61,132 bases of DNA, taken from Rhodopseudomonas palustris. Its GTDB lineage: Bacteria; Pseudomonadota; Alphaproteobacteria; Rhizobiales; Xanthobacteraceae. Every line of letters starts with the position of its first letter. The first letter of the stretch is position 1. Of this stretch, positions 34,333-43,590 are shown one piece after another. The position numbers and the translations under genes were made by a program. Location: NCBI GenBank assembly GCA_016215605.1, contig JACRJB010000027.1:1-61132 (forward strand), read 5' to 3'. Under the pieces are notes generated by a model. The model ran no database searches. It saw only the letters and a program-made list of their open reading frames with translations, and was not told where the DNA came from.

Positions 34333-35379
34333 ATGACTGACCCCCGCCTCGTCACCCCCGAGCGCCGCGGCGATGATCTCGGCGATGCGGCGTTGCGGCC
34401 GCAGAATTTGTCCGAGTTCGTCGGCCAGCAGCAGGCGCGCGCCAATCTGCAGGTGTTCATCGACGCCGCTCGAAAACGCAAAGAGGCGCTCGACCACGTG
34501 CTGTTCGTCGGCCCGCCCGGCCTCGGCAAGACCACGCTGGCGCAGATCGTCGCCCGCGAACTCGGCGTCGGATTTCGCGCGACGTCGGGACCTGTGATCG
34601 CCAAGGCCGGCGATCTTGCCGCGCTGCTGACCAATCTCGAAGAACGCGACGTGCTGTTCATCGACGAGATCCACCGCCTCAGCCCATCGGTCGAGGAGGT
34701 GTTGTATCCGGCGATGGAGGATTTTCAGCTCGATCTGATCATCGGCGAGGGCCCGGCGGCGCGGTCGGTGAAAATCGATTTGTCGAAGTTCACGCTGGTC
34801 GGCGCCACCACGCGCGCGGGCCTGCTGACCAATCCGCTGCGCGACCGCTTCGGCATTCCTGTGCGGCTGAATTTCTACACCATCGACGAGCTGGAGAGCA
34901 TCGTGCGCCGCGGTGCGCGCGTGCTCGGCACGCCGATCACTCAAGACGGCGCCAACGAGATCGCCCGCCGCGCCCGCGGCACGCCGCGCATCGCCGGCCG
35001 GCTGCTGCGCCGGGTGCGCGACTTCGCCTCGGCGGCCGATGCCGAAGCGATCGACCGCGGCATCGCCGATCACGCCCTCGGCGCGCTCGAAGTGGACAGC
35101 GCTGGCCTCGACGCGATGGACCGCCGCTACCTCTCGACCATCGCGCTGAACTATGGCGGCGGCCCGGTCGGCGTCGAGACCATGGCGGCGGCGTTGTCGG
35201 AGCCGCGCGACGCGATCGAGGACATCATCGAGCCGTATCTGATCCAGTGCGGCTATCTGCAGCGCACCCCGCGCGGCCGACTGCTCACCGACCACGCCTT
35301 CCGCCACCTCGGCCTCGCCGCCCCGGCGCGCGACCCGTCGCAGTTTGGGCTGTTTGGCGATGCCGGGGATTCAGAGTAG
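34333..35379 (+). CDS. ruvB: Holliday junction helicase motor RuvB
   Basis: 348 residues. AAA+ ATPase driving branch migration. Walker [12 protein letters not shown] (about 59-69), Walker [10 protein letters not shown] (about 108-116), sensor 1 GATTRAG and arginine-finger region NPLRDRFGI, then the winged-helix C-terminus ([23 protein letters not shown]...PRGRLLT). Because of the repeat array upstream it probably needs its own promoter or read-through. Confidence 0.96.
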   Translation: MTDPRLVTPERRGDDLGDAALRPQNLSEFVGQQQARANLQVFIDAARKRKEALDHVLFVGPPGLGKTTLAQIVARELGVGFRATSGPVIAKAGDLAALLTNLEERDVLFIDEIHRLSPSVEEVLYPAMEDFQLDLIIGEGPAARSVKIDLSKFTLVGATTRAGLLTNPLRDRFGIPVRLNFYTIDELESIVRRGARVLGTPITQDGANEIARRARGTPRIAGRLLRRVRDFASAADAEAIDRGIADHALGALEVDSAGLDAMDRRYLSTIALNYGGGPVGVETMAAALSEPRDAIEDIIEPYLIQCGYLQRTPRGRLLTDHAFRHLGLAAPARDPSQFGLFGDAGDSE

Positions 35380-35393
35380 GCGTGCCGAAAGCG

Positions 35394-35852
35394 ATGAGTG
35401 ATCCAGTGTCCCATCCCCTCGACGGCGCCATCATCGACGGCGCTCACCACATGCAGGTCCGGGTCTACTACGAAGACACCGACTTCTCCGGTATCGTCTA
35501 TCACGCCAACTATCTGCGCTTCATGGAGCGCGGGCGGACGAATTATCTGCGGCTGCTCGGGGCGGCGCAGAGCGCGCTGTTCGCGGAGGCCGAGAGCGAG
35601 ACGCCGGGCTTCGCCTTCGTGGTGCGGGCGATGCAGATCGACTTCCTGAAGCCGGCCAAGATGGACGATCTGCTCGACGTCATCACCCGCCCGGTAGAAG
35701 TCCGAGGTGCGTCGATCACCATGCATCAGCAGGTCAAGCTCGGCGAGCTGCTGCTGATCGAAGCCAAGGTCAAGGTCGCCTTCGTTTCGGGCGGGCGCGC
35801 CCGCCCGATCCCGCTACCACTACGAGTGGTGATGAAGGCCGACGTCGCCTGA
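35394..35852 (+). CDS. ybgC: Tol-Pal-associated acyl-CoA thioesterase YbgC
   Basis: 152 residues, hotdog fold, with the catalytic YYEDTDFSGIVYHANYLRFMERGRTNYL motif (Asp in EDTD) and SGGRARPIPLP at the end. Hydrolyses short acyl-CoAs or acyl-ACP. In most proteobacteria it begins the tol-pal operon; here ruvB-ybgC adjacency is kept but the next gene is an NADH dehydrogenase, so tolQRAB-pal must lie elsewhere. The ATG has only a weak ribosome site (GCCGAAAGCG). Confidence 0.93.
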   Translation: MSDPVSHPLDGAIIDGAHHMQVRVYYEDTDFSGIVYHANYLRFMERGRTNYLRLLGAAQSALFAEAESETPGFAFVVRAMQIDFLKPAKMDDLLDVITRPVEVRGASITMHQQVKLGELLLIEAKVKVAFVSGGRARPIPLPLRVVMKADVA

Positions 35853-35942
35853 TCCTGTGCGCCGCGTCCGGCCTCCGCTAGGGCGAGCAGGGGTTTGATG
35901 CTACACAGAACCAACCGGGTCCCCTGACTCGTCTGGAGCATC

Positions 35943-37256
35943 ATGACCGAGACTACGCCCCACAGGATCGTCATCGTCGGCGGCGGCGCCGGCGGGCTGG
36001 AACTCGCCACCGCGCTCGGCGACCAGTACGGCAAGTCGGACGACGTCCGCGTCACGCTGGTCGACCGCAGCCGCACCCATATCTGGAAGCCGCTGCTGCA
36101 TGCGATCGCCGCCGGCTCGCTGCGCCGCTCGCAGCACGAGCTGAACTATCTGGCGCAGGCGCACTGGCATCATTTCCACTATCGGCTCGGCGAAATGACC
36201 GGGCTCGACCGCGCCACCAAGACCATCACGCTCGGCCCGGTGATCGACGAGGAAGGCCGCGAGATCAATCCGGAAAGCCAGCTCGGCTACGACACGCTGG
36301 TGATCGCGGTCGGCAGCGTCACCAATGATTTCGGCACGCCCGGCGCCAAGGAACACGCGGTGCCGCTGGAAACGCCCGAGCAGGCGACGCGGTTCAACCG
36401 GCGCATGGTCAATGCCTGTCTCCGGGCGCAGCATCAGCACGCCCCGATCGAGCCCGGCCAGCTCCATGTCGCGATCATCGGCGCCGGCGCCACCGGCACC
36501 GAGCTCGCCGCCGAACTGCACCACACCGCGCGCGAGATCATCGCCTACGGGCTCGACAAGATCGATCCCGAGCACGACCTCAAGATCGTGCTGATCGAGG
36601 CCGCCGATCGCATCCTGCCGGCGCTGCCGGACCGGATCTCGCAGGCGACGCACAAACTGCTGATCGACCTCGGCGTCGAGGTGCGGACGCGGGCGCGGGT
36701 CGCCGAAGTGCTGGCCGACGGCGTCAGGCTCGCCGACGGCCAGATGATTCCGTCGGAACTGGTGGTGTGGGCCGCCGGCGTGCGGGCGCCGGATTTCCTG
36801 AAGGAGATCGACGGGCTCGAGACCAACCGCATCAATCAGCTGGTGGTCCGGCCGACGCTGCAGACCAAGGGCGACGACAACGTGTTCGCACTCGGCGATT
36901 GCGCGTCGTGCAGCATTCCCGGCTACGAGAACGGCATTCCGCCGCGCGCCCAGGCGGCGCATCAGATGGCCGAGTTCCTGCTGGCGCAGATCGAGAAGCG
37001 GTTGAAGGGCGAAGCGCTCGGCGAATTCGAGTATCGCGATTTCGGGTCGCTGGTGTCGCTCGGCAAATACTCCACGGTCGGCAATCTGATGGGATCGCTG
37101 GTCGGCAAGAGTTTCATGATCGAGGGCTACTTCGCCCGCTTCATGTATCGCTCGCTGTACAAGATGCACGAGGCGGCGCTGTACGGCCGCGGCCGGACGC
37201 TGCTCAGCATCCTGTCCGGCAGCACGCGGCCGACGCCGACGGTGAAACTGCATTGA
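35943..37256 (+). CDS. ndh: Type II NADH dehydrogenase
   Basis: 437 residues. Non-proton-pumping NADH:quinone oxidoreductase on the inner face of the membrane. FAD motif IVIVGGGAGGLELATALG (about 9-26), NADH motif VAIIGAGATGTELAAEL (about 178-194), and FALGDCASC for the flavin phosphate region. The C-terminal hydrophobic amphipathic part (LVGKSFMIEGYFARFMYRSLYKMHEAALYG) anchors it to the membrane. Single gene with about 90 bp upstream. Confidence 0.93.
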   Translation: MTETTPHRIVIVGGGAGGLELATALGDQYGKSDDVRVTLVDRSRTHIWKPLLHAIAAGSLRRSQHELNYLAQAHWHHFHYRLGEMTGLDRATKTITLGPVIDEEGREINPESQLGYDTLVIAVGSVTNDFGTPGAKEHAVPLETPEQATRFNRRMVNACLRAQHQHAPIEPGQLHVAIIGAGATGTELAAELHHTAREIIAYGLDKIDPEHDLKIVLIEAADRILPALPDRISQATHKLLIDLGVEVRTRARVAEVLADGVRLADGQMIPSELVVWAAGVRAPDFLKEIDGLETNRINQLVVRPTLQTKGDDNVFALGDCASCSIPGYENGIPPRAQAAHQMAEFLLAQIEKRLKGEALGEFEYRDFGSLVSLGKYSTVGNLMGSLVGKSFMIEGYFARFMYRSLYKMHEAALYGRGRTLLSILSGSTRPTPTVKLH

Positions 37257-37454
37257 CGTTCGTCGCCGGCCGCGGTTTCGGTTCGGCCCGGCGGAACAAC
37301 GAACGGGACGTTCGGTTCTGATCACCGCATGCGCGTGGCACATGGGACACGCGATGCTCTGTCGCACGACGCACGCGACGAGCCGCGGCGCGGACCGGAT
37401 AGATTGCCCGGCCAATTGATGATTCGAGCCAACAACTCCGGGAAGGTCAGCCGC

Positions 37455-38690
37455 GTGGACGCAAGCAACGAGACGCCGCGCAACGTCGCGATGGGCCCCG
37501 GCGAGCGCGACCTGCGGCTGGATTTTCTGCGCGGCCTCGGCCAGTGGATGATCTTCATCGATCACATCCCCTACAATCTGCTGAGCTGGTTCACGCTGCG
37601 CAATTACGGCTTCTGCGACGCCGCCGAGTTCTTCGTCTACATCTCCGGCTATTCGATCGGCTTCGCCTACGGCCCGGCGGTGCGTCGCGGCGAAATGATC
37701 GCCGCGACCAAGCGGCTGTGGACCCGCGCGACGCAGCTTTACGTCGCGCACGTCTTCCTGTTCCTGTTCTTCACCGCGCAGATCGCGCGTGCGGCGCGCC
37801 GCTTCGACAATCCGATGTACAAGGACGAGTTCAACGTCGCGCAGTTCCTCGAGAACCCCGACGTCATGATCCAGCAGGCGCTGATGCTGAAATACAAGCC
37901 CGTCAATCTCGACGTACTGCCGCTTTACATCGTGTTCGTCGTCGCCGCGCCGCTGATCCTGTGGGGACTGTTGCGCCGCCCGCACTGGACGCTGGCGGCG
38001 TCCGCGCTGCTGTACGTGGTGTCGCGCACGCTCGGCTGGAATCTGCCGTCGTTCCCCGACGGCCATTGGTACTTCAACCCGTTCGCCTGGCAGTTCCTGT
38101 TCGTGTTCGGGATCTGGTGCGGCTTCGGCAACGGCCCGCAGATCCGCCCCTGGGTGAAGTCGTGGCCGAACCAGGCGGTGTCGTGGACCATCGTGGTGGC
38201 CGCGTTCGTGATCGCGATGTCGTGGAATTTCGAGGCGCTGTACGGCCTGGTGCCGGAGGCGGTCGGCAAGCTGATCTATCCGATCGACAAGACCAGCCTG
38301 GCGCCGCTGCGGCTGATCCACTTTCTGGCGCTGCTGGCGATCGTGGTGAAGCTGCTGCCGCCGGATCTGCCGGCGCTGCGTTCGCGCAAGCTGTATCCGA
38401 TCATCCTGTGCGGCCAGCGCTCGCTGCCGGTGTTCTGCTTCGGCGTGATCCTGTCGTTCACCGCGCACTGGATTCTGGTGCAGATCTCCGGCGGCATCGC
38501 GATGCAGATCGCGGTCAGCGTCGCCGGCATCGCGCTGCTGGTCGGCGTCGCCTGGATCGCCACCTGGTATCGCAATTTGCCGACGCTGTTCACCGTTCCG
38601 GTGACGATGCCGGTGCAGGAGGATCCGAAGGAGCAGGTGGCTGCGCCCGACCAGGCCGGCGAGACGCGGGCCGTGAAAACGCCGGCCTGA
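37455..38690 (+). CDS. opgC: OpgC-like membrane acyltransferase
   Basis: 411 residues with about ten membrane helices. The N-terminal LRLDFLRGLGQWMIFIDHIPYNLLSWFTLRNYGFCDAAEFFVYISGYSIGFAYG is diagnostic of OpgC, which adds succinyl groups to osmoregulated periplasmic glucans; the conserved His in IDHIP is the likely catalytic residue. GTG at 37455 has a GGAAGG site eight bases before it; ATG at 37419 lacks one. The last 30 residues are a hydrophilic tail. OpgC-domain proteins in rhizobia occur in several paralogues, so the acceptor may differ. Confidence 0.85.
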   Translation: MDASNETPRNVAMGPGERDLRLDFLRGLGQWMIFIDHIPYNLLSWFTLRNYGFCDAAEFFVYISGYSIGFAYGPAVRRGEMIAATKRLWTRATQLYVAHVFLFLFFTAQIARAARRFDNPMYKDEFNVAQFLENPDVMIQQALMLKYKPVNLDVLPLYIVFVVAAPLILWGLLRRPHWTLAASALLYVVSRTLGWNLPSFPDGHWYFNPFAWQFLFVFGIWCGFGNGPQIRPWVKSWPNQAVSWTIVVAAFVIAMSWNFEALYGLVPEAVGKLIYPIDKTSLAPLRLIHFLALLAIVVKLLPPDLPALRSRKLYPIILCGQRSLPVFCFGVILSFTAHWILVQISGGIAMQIAVSVAGIALLVGVAWIATWYRNLPTLFTVPVTMPVQEDPKEQVAAPDQAGETRAVKTPA

Positions 38691-38696
38691 CCGCGC

Positions 38697-38723
38697 TTGA
38701 CTTGTTGTACCGATCGGTACAAT
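38697..38723 (+). promoter_or_regulatory. Promoter with TetR-type 18-bp palindrome
   Basis: TTGACT (38697-38702) and TACAAT (38718-38723, 15-bp spacing) flank TTGTACCGATCGGTACAA (38705-38722), a perfect palindrome covering the whole spacer. It lies 35 bp before the DUF1348 gene and is the expected operator of the TetR regulator at 39421. Repressor binding would exclude RNA polymerase. Confidence 0.8.
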
Positions 38724-38756
38724 CTCCGCGGCATCGAAGCCGAAGGAGACGCCGAG

Positions 38757-39224
38757 ATGTCGCGCCCGCCGCTGCCGCCATTCACCCGCGAGACTGCCGC
38801 GCAGAAGGCGCGAATGGCCGAGGACGCCTGGAACTCCCGCGACCCGGTGAAGGTGTCGCTGGCCTATACGCCGGACAGCCGCTGGCGCAATCGGTCCGAC
38901 TTCTTCGAAGGCCGCGACGCCATCGTCGAATTCCTCACTCGCAAATGGCAGCGCGAGCACGACTATCGGCTGATCAAGGATCTGTGGGCGTTCGACCGTA
39001 ATTTCATCGCGGTTCGTTTCCAGTACGAATGGCACGACGATGCCGGGCAGTGGCATCGCTCCTACGGCAACGAGCAGTGGGAGTTCGACGAATCCGGCCT
39101 GATGCGCCGCCGGGAAGCCAGTATCAACGACGTCGCGATCAGGGATAGCGACCGCCGCTTCCACTGGCCGGCCCCGGGCCCGCGACCTGCCGATGTGGCG
39201 GGCCTGGCTGCAGAGCCGTTTTGA
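38757..39224 (+). CDS. DUF1348 family (NTF2/SnoaL-like) protein
   Basis: 155 residues with the family features [89 protein letters not shown] and [15 protein letters not shown]. The cone-like NTF2 fold forms a small-molecule pocket; the reaction is unknown. An AAGGAG site precedes the ATG. It is separated from its probable TetR repressor only by a repeat element, so the repressor gene is likely in the same regulon. Confidence 0.9.
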   Translation: MSRPPLPPFTRETAAQKARMAEDAWNSRDPVKVSLAYTPDSRWRNRSDFFEGRDAIVEFLTRKWQREHDYRLIKDLWAFDRNFIAVRFQYEWHDDAGQWHRSYGNEQWEFDESGLMRRREASINDVAIRDSDRRFHWPAPGPRPADVAGLAAEPF

Positions 39225-39263
39225 GGGCTACAATCGATCGTTCAGAGTTCTCCACAGGCACTG

Positions 39264-39377
39264 CCTCCTCATCCTGAGGAGCCCGGCGACGCCGGGCGTC
39301 TCGAAGGATGCGGCCGCACAGCGCCCTTTCGCTATGGTTCGAGACGGCGCTTCGCGCCTCCTCACCATGAGGTTGTG
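39264..39377. repeat. Intergenic repeat (CCTCATCCTGAGGAGCCCGG family), copy 1
   Basis: CTCATCCTGAGGAGC, GGCGACGCCGGGCGTCTCGA and CGAGACGGCGCTTCGCGCCTCCTCACCATGAGG form nested palindromes over about 114 bp. An inverted copy is at 56291-56400. It occupies the gap between the DUF1348 and TetR genes. Confidence 0.8.
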
Positions 39378-39420
39378 CTTGTTGCAAGGCTCACAAGTGG
39401 GGACTACTGGAGGGGAACGC

Positions 39421-39999
39421 TTGAAAACACGTCCATCCGTCACCAAGCCATCCACCGACCGCGCCGCGCTGTTGCCGTTGCTCGGCGAAGTGTTTCGCGC
39501 GCATGGTTACGAGGGGGCGTCGCTGGCGTTGATCAGCGAAGCCACCGGGCTTGGCAAGGGCAGCCTGTATCACTTCTTTCCGGGCGGCAAGAGGCAGATG
39601 GCGGCCGAGGTGCTGGCGGAGATCGACGGCTGGTTCGAAACCAACATCTTTGCGCCGCTGCGCGCGCCGGATGATCCGCGTGCCGCGATCGCCGCGATGC
39701 TGACCGGCGTCGACGCTTACTTCCGGTCCGGCGCCCGCGTCTGCCTAGTCGGCGTACTCGCGCTCGGTCATGCCCGCGACGAGTTCGCCGCGCCGGTGAA
39801 CGATTACTTCGCGCGCTGGCAGGACGCACTCGCCGCCGCACTGCGGCGCTCTGGCCTGAACGCCGCCTCGGCACGCCGCCGCGCCGAGGATGCGGTGCTG
39901 TCGATCCAGGGCGCGCTGGTGCTGGCCCGCGCCCGCGACGACGCCAAGGTGTTCGGCCGCGCGCTGGCGGAGTTGCAGACGAGGCTGCTGGCGGGCTGA
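39421..39999 (+). CDS. TetR/AcrR-family repressor (YxaF/LmrA-like)
   Basis: 192 residues: N-terminal helix-turn-helix (ALLPLLGEVFRAHGYEGASLALISEATGLGKGSLYHFFPGGKRQMAAEVL, about 13-60) and a C-terminal ligand domain with GARVCLVGVLALG. A strong GGAGGGG site five bases upstream fixes the TTG start at 39421. GKGSLYHFFPGGK is typical of repressors that bind GTACCGATCGGTAC-like sites, in line with the palindrome at 38705. It probably controls the DUF1348 gene. Confidence 0.9.
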   Translation: MKTRPSVTKPSTDRAALLPLLGEVFRAHGYEGASLALISEATGLGKGSLYHFFPGGKRQMAAEVLAEIDGWFETNIFAPLRAPDDPRAAIAAMLTGVDAYFRSGARVCLVGVLALGHARDEFAAPVNDYFARWQDALAAALRRSGLNAASARRRAEDAVLSIQGALVLARARDDAKVFGRALAELQTRLLAG

Positions 40000-40020
40000 T
40001 CAGTTCGTCCGTGCTCGGCT

Positions 40021-40200
40021 CGCCCTCTCCCCAACCCTCTCCCGCGAGCGGGAGAGGGGGCAGGCTGCGGCGCGTTGCAACGTAGGCGACACGACGTAGG
40101 TGTTGGCGAATTTGTTCATGCGGGAGGCCGAGCGACGCGCACAGCGCAACCTCTCCCGCTTGCGGGGGAGGTCGGATCGCGTCAGCGATCCGGGTGGGGG
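40021..40200. repeat. Two palindromic repeats upstream of YciI gene
   Basis: 40021-40060 carries CCCTCTCCC...GCGAGCGGGAGAGGG, and 40150-40200 carries CCTCTCCCGCTTGCGGGGGAGG plus GGATCGCGTCAGCGATCC. They take up half of the 355-bp gap. The remainder (40201-40354) holds the candidate promoter at 40303; no gene is seen. Confidence 0.75.
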
Positions 40201-40302
40201 AAGGACTCTCGGCGGGTCGGAGCGCGGATGGCGTGCTCGCTTCGCCCCGCAATCACGGAACCGACCAGTCCGCCTTGGCCGCCGCAGATTTCTCCGGCAT
40301 GC

Positions 40303-40329
40303 TGTCGGTCAACGGCGACGTCGATCGTC
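40303..40329 (+). promoter_or_regulatory. Candidate ECF42-type promoter
   Basis: TGTCGG (40303-40308), a 17-bp spacer and CGTC (40326-40329) lie 25 bp before the YciI gene. ECF42 sigma factors recognise TGTCGA / CG-T-C-like elements and usually transcribe their own YciI-sigma operon, so this is the expected place for autoregulation. Confidence 0.45.
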
Positions 40330-40354
40330 TTTCAGCCAGGGAGAACCGCACCGC

Positions 40355-40726
40355 ATGCTCTACGCCATCCTTTGCTATCACGACGAAGACTTCGTCGGCT
40401 CGTGGAGCCGCGAGGAGGACGCCGCGGTGATGGAGAAGCTGAAGCTCGTTCACGGCAAGCTCGCCGCGGCCGGCCGGCTCGGTCCGGTGGCGCGGCTGCT
40501 GCCGACCACGGCGGCGACCACGCTGCGCAAGGATGCCGAACCGCCGCTGGTGCTCGATGGCCCGTTCGCGGAGACCAAGGAGCAGTTGCTCGGCTTCTAC
40601 GTGGTCGACTGCGTCGATCTCGACGCCGCGCTCGAGGTCGCGCGCGATCTCGCCAAGGCCAATCCCGGCGGCGCCTACGAGATCCGGCCGATCGGCACGT
40701 TCATGCCGGGGACGGCGCAGCCATGA
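40355..40726 (+). CDS. YciI/DGPF-domain protein
   Basis: 123 residues with the family motif DGPFAETKEQLLGFYVVDCVDLDAALEVA and a ferredoxin-like alpha/beta layout (MLYAILCYHDEDFVGSWSREEDAAVMEKLK). Proteins of this type are the standard partners of ECF42 sigma factors; the catalytic role is unknown. The ATG follows GGGAGAA, and the stop overlaps the sigma gene start (ATGA), so both are translated together. Confidence 0.92.
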   Translation: MLYAILCYHDEDFVGSWSREEDAAVMEKLKLVHGKLAAAGRLGPVARLLPTTAATTLRKDAEPPLVLDGPFAETKEQLLGFYVVDCVDLDAALEVARDLAKANPGGAYEIRPIGTFMPGTAQP

Positions 40727-41976
40727 CCGACCTTGCCTGGATCGACACCGCGATCACCGCGGCGCGGCCCCAGGCGATTGGCGCGCTGCTGCGTTATTTC
40801 CGCGACCTCGACACCGCCGAGGAGGCGTTCCAGAACGCCTGCCTGCGCGCGCTGAAAGCGTGGCCGCAGAACGGCCCGCCGCGCGATGCGGCGGCGTGGC
40901 TGATCATGGTCGGCCGCAACGTCGCGATCGACGACATCCGTCGCAGCAAGAAACAGCAGCCGCTGCCCGACGACGAACTGATCTCCGATCTCGACGACGC
41001 CGAATCCGCGCTCGCCGAGCGGCTCGACGGCTCGCATTATCGCGACGACATCCTGCGGCTGTTGTTCATCTGCTGCCATCCCGAGCTGCCGCCGACCCAG
41101 CAGATCGCGCTGGCGCTGCGCATCGTCTCCGGCCTGACCGTGCCGCAGATCGCGCGCGCGTTTCTCGTCTCCGACGCGGCGATGGAGCAGCGCATCACAA
41201 GGGCGAAGGCGAAAGTAGCGCGCGCGAGCGTGCCGTTCGAAACGCCGGGCGCGCCTGAGCGCAGCGAGCGGCTCGGCGCGGTCGCGGCGATGATCTACCT
41301 GGTGTTTAACGAAGGCTATTCGGCCGCCGGCGACGCCGCCGGCATCCGCGCGCCGCTGTGCGAGGAGGCGATCCGGCTGGCGCGGCTGCTGCTGCGGCTG
41401 TTTCCGTCCGAGCCGGAGATCATGGGGCTGACCGCCTTGATGCTGCTGCAGCATGCCCGCGCGCCGGCGCGGTTCGATGCCGGCGGCGAGATCGTGCTGC
41501 TCGACGATCAGGACCGCAGCCGGTGGGACGGCAAGGCGATCGCCGAGGGGCTGGCGCTGATCGACAAGGCGATGCGCCATCGCCGCCCCGGCGCGTATCA
41601 GATCCAGGCCGCGATCGCCGCTCTGCATGCGCGCGCCGGCAGGCCCGAAGACACCGACTGGGCGCAGATCGATCTGTTATACGGGTCGCTGGAAATTTTG
41701 CAGCCGTCGCCGGTGATCACGCTCAACCGCGCCGTCGCCGTCTCGAAAGTGCGCGGCGCCGAGGCGGCGCTGGCGATGATCACGCCGCTGGAAGACCGGC
41801 TGTCGAGCTATTTCCATTATTTCGGCGCCAAGGGCGCGCTGCTGCTGCAGCAGGGCCGCCGCGACGAAGCCCGCACCGCCTTCGACCGCGCCATCGCACT
41901 CGCCCGCACCACCGCCGAAGCCTCGCACATCCGCATGCATCTCGACCGGCTGGCGAACGAGGCGACTGGAACGTAG
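40723..41976 (+). CDS. ECF42 sigma factor with C-terminal TPR-like domain
   Basis: 417 residues, more than twice the length of an ordinary ECF sigma. Regions 2 and 4 are in the first 180 (RDLDTAEEAFQNACLRALKAW and LALRIVSGLTVPQIARAFLVSDAAMEQRITRAKAKV). The remaining 230 residues begin with YLVFNEGYSAAGD and form helical repeats (LLYGSLEILQPSPVITLNRAVAVSKVRGAEAALAMI, YFHYFGAKGALLLQQGRRDEARTAFDRAI). No anti-sigma factor is present; in this group the C-terminal extension itself is required for activity. Overlaps the YciI gene. Confidence 0.93.
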   Translation: MTDLAWIDTAITAARPQAIGALLRYFRDLDTAEEAFQNACLRALKAWPQNGPPRDAAAWLIMVGRNVAIDDIRRSKKQQPLPDDELISDLDDAESALAERLDGSHYRDDILRLLFICCHPELPPTQQIALALRIVSGLTVPQIARAFLVSDAAMEQRITRAKAKVARASVPFETPGAPERSERLGAVAAMIYLVFNEGYSAAGDAAGIRAPLCEEAIRLARLLLRLFPSEPEIMGLTALMLLQHARAPARFDAGGEIVLLDDQDRSRWDGKAIAEGLALIDKAMRHRRPGAYQIQAAIAALHARAGRPEDTDWAQIDLLYGSLEILQPSPVITLNRAVAVSKVRGAEAALAMITPLEDRLSSYFHYFGAKGALLLQQGRRDEARTAFDRAIALARTTAEASHIRMHLDRLANEATGT

Positions 41977-42026
41977 TCTCCGAATGTCGCTCGGACGCAC
42001 CACCAGGATCGACTGCACTGCTCGCG

Positions 42027-42229
42027 TCGCCCTCACCCCAACCCTCTCCCGCAAGCGGGAGAGGGAGCATGCCGAATGCGGAGAGATGTTGTGCGTCAAA
42101 TCGAATGATGCAGCATCGCGCATGAAACGGGTTTCAGAATCTCATCTCCTTCGAGATGATCCGTTATCCTCTCCCCGATCCCAACGCGCCCCCTCTCCCG
42201 CTTGCGGGAGAGGGTTGGGGTGAGGGCGA
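42027..42229. repeat. Two inverted palindromic repeats after the ECF42 gene
   Basis: CCTCACCCCAACCCTCTCCCGCAAGCGGGAGAGGG (42027-42067) and CCCTCTCCCGCTTGCGGGAGAGGGTTGGGGTGAGG (42190-42229) are opposite-orientation copies in a 279-bp gap between convergent genes. A run of about 120 bp between them has no recognisable feature. Confidence 0.8.
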
Positions 42230-42255
42230 GCCGAGCAGTGAGCTCGGTTCACTCC

Positions 42256-43047
42256 CTACCCATTCCGCCGCTCGCCGCGCAGCGTCGGCAGGCCGATGCC
42301 GGCGGCGTCGAAGCCGCCGTCGACGGCGAGAATCTGCCCGGTGATGTAGCTGGCGCGGTCGCTGCACAGGAAGTAGATCGCCTCGGCCAGTTCCTGTTCG
42401 AGGCCGTAGCGGCCGAGCGGGATGGCGTCGTGATAGTCGGCGCGGATCTCGGCGGTGTGCACCGCCTTGGCCATCGCGGTCTCGACCGGTCCCGGCGCGA
42501 CGCCGTTGACGCGGATGCCGAGGCCGGCGAGTTCGACCGCGCATTGCTTGGTGAGATGCGCGAGCCCGGCCTTGCTCGAGCCGTAGGCCGAGCGCAGCGT
42601 CGAGGCCCGCAGCGCCGAGATCGAGGTGACGTTGACGATCGCGCCGCCGCCCGAGTCGCGCAGCAACGGCACCGAGGCCTGGATCAGCTTGAACGGTCCG
42701 GTCAGGTTGACGTCGATCACCCGCTGCCAGTCCGCGTGGGTGGTTTCCATCAGCGGTTTGAACACCGCGACGCCGGCATTGTTGACCACGGCGTCGAGCC
42801 GGCCGAACCGCTCGCCGATCGCCGCGATGTCGCTGGCGTCCGAGGCCGCATCGGCGACGTCGCAATGCAGCGCCAGCGTCCGCTCCGGCTCGGCCAATGC
42901 GGCGATCGCCTGGCGCAGCCCCTCGTCGTCCATGTCGAGCAGCGCCACGCGCCAGCCGGCTTCGAGAAAGCGGCGCGTCGCCGCGAGCCCGATGCCGCGC
43001 GCGGCCCCGGTGACCAGTGCGACCTTGGGCGAAGAAGAAGCAGTCAT
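42256..43047 (-). CDS. Short-chain dehydrogenase/reductase
   Basis: 263 residues, classical SDR. Cofactor motif TGAARGIG (13-20), an acidic residue after strand 2 (LLDMDD) favouring NAD(H), NNAG, and a catalytic YxxxK in SAYGSSKAGLAH with the upstream Ser in NVTSISAL. The C-terminal IYFLCSDRASYITGQILAVDGGFDA is typical. Start 43047 has AGGA six bases upstream; an ATG at 43062 lacks it. Substrate unknown. Confidence 0.92.
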   Translation of the reverse strand: MTASSSPKVALVTGAARGIGLAATRRFLEAGWRVALLDMDDEGLRQAIAALAEPERTLALHCDVADAASDASDIAAIGERFGRLDAVVNNAGVAVFKPLMETTHADWQRVIDVNLTGPFKLIQASVPLLRDSGGGAIVNVTSISALRASTLRSAYGSSKAGLAHLTKQCAVELAGLGIRVNGVAPGPVETAMAKAVHTAEIRADYHDAIPLGRYGLEQELAEAIYFLCSDRASYITGQILAVDGGFDAAGIGLPTLRGERRNG

Positions 43048-43331
43048 GAAGCGTCCTGTCATTGCTGTGTATCGATCGAACCGGCACTCATTCGTTAGCA
43101 CAGCGCGGATGACGAGACGTTGCGTTGTTGTCGCGCTGCGGAGAATTTCCTGCCGCAGCCGCGGCCCGCTCGGAACATACGCGCGCTCGCCGCGACATTT
43201 TATCCGCCATCCACGCGCGAATACCGCCGCAGGCATCCATCGGAACGAGTCGCTGACATCACGATTACATCAAACTGAAATAGAGAAACCTGGGCGCTAC
43301 ACGCAACGCGTCTTGATCGGAGGCAGTCGCC

Positions 43332-43508
43332 ATGGAAGACGAACTCACGCAGCGTATCCGCCATCGTGCCCGCGAAAAGTGGGAACTGGCCGGCTATCCC
43401 GACGACCGCAGCGAGGAATTCTGGCTGGAAGCGGAAAAGGAAGTCCGCGGCGAGCAGGACACCTACAACGAGCTGAAGTCCGACCCGAGCGTCACGACCA
43501 ACAGCTGA
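43332..43508 (+). CDS. DUF2934 small protein (58 aa)
   Basis: The predicted product begins MEDELTQRIRHRAREKWELAG and continues YPDDRSEEFWLEAEKEV, the hallmark of DUF2934, a small family frequent in rhizobia in which RIRxRAxxxWExxGxPxxxxxxxWxxAE is conserved. GGAGG lies nine bases before the ATG. It is soluble and acidic. The function is unknown. It stands alone, with the SDR gene divergent on its left. Confidence 0.85.
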   Translation: MEDELTQRIRHRAREKWELAGYPDDRSEEFWLEAEKEVRGEQDTYNELKSDPSVTTNS

Positions 43509-43590
43509 TCAGCGGCCCGCAGCGACGTCCCGCCCGCCGCGATTGCGTGGCCGCAATCGGTCGGCAGGTGATGGCGTTCGGCCAGCGGCT

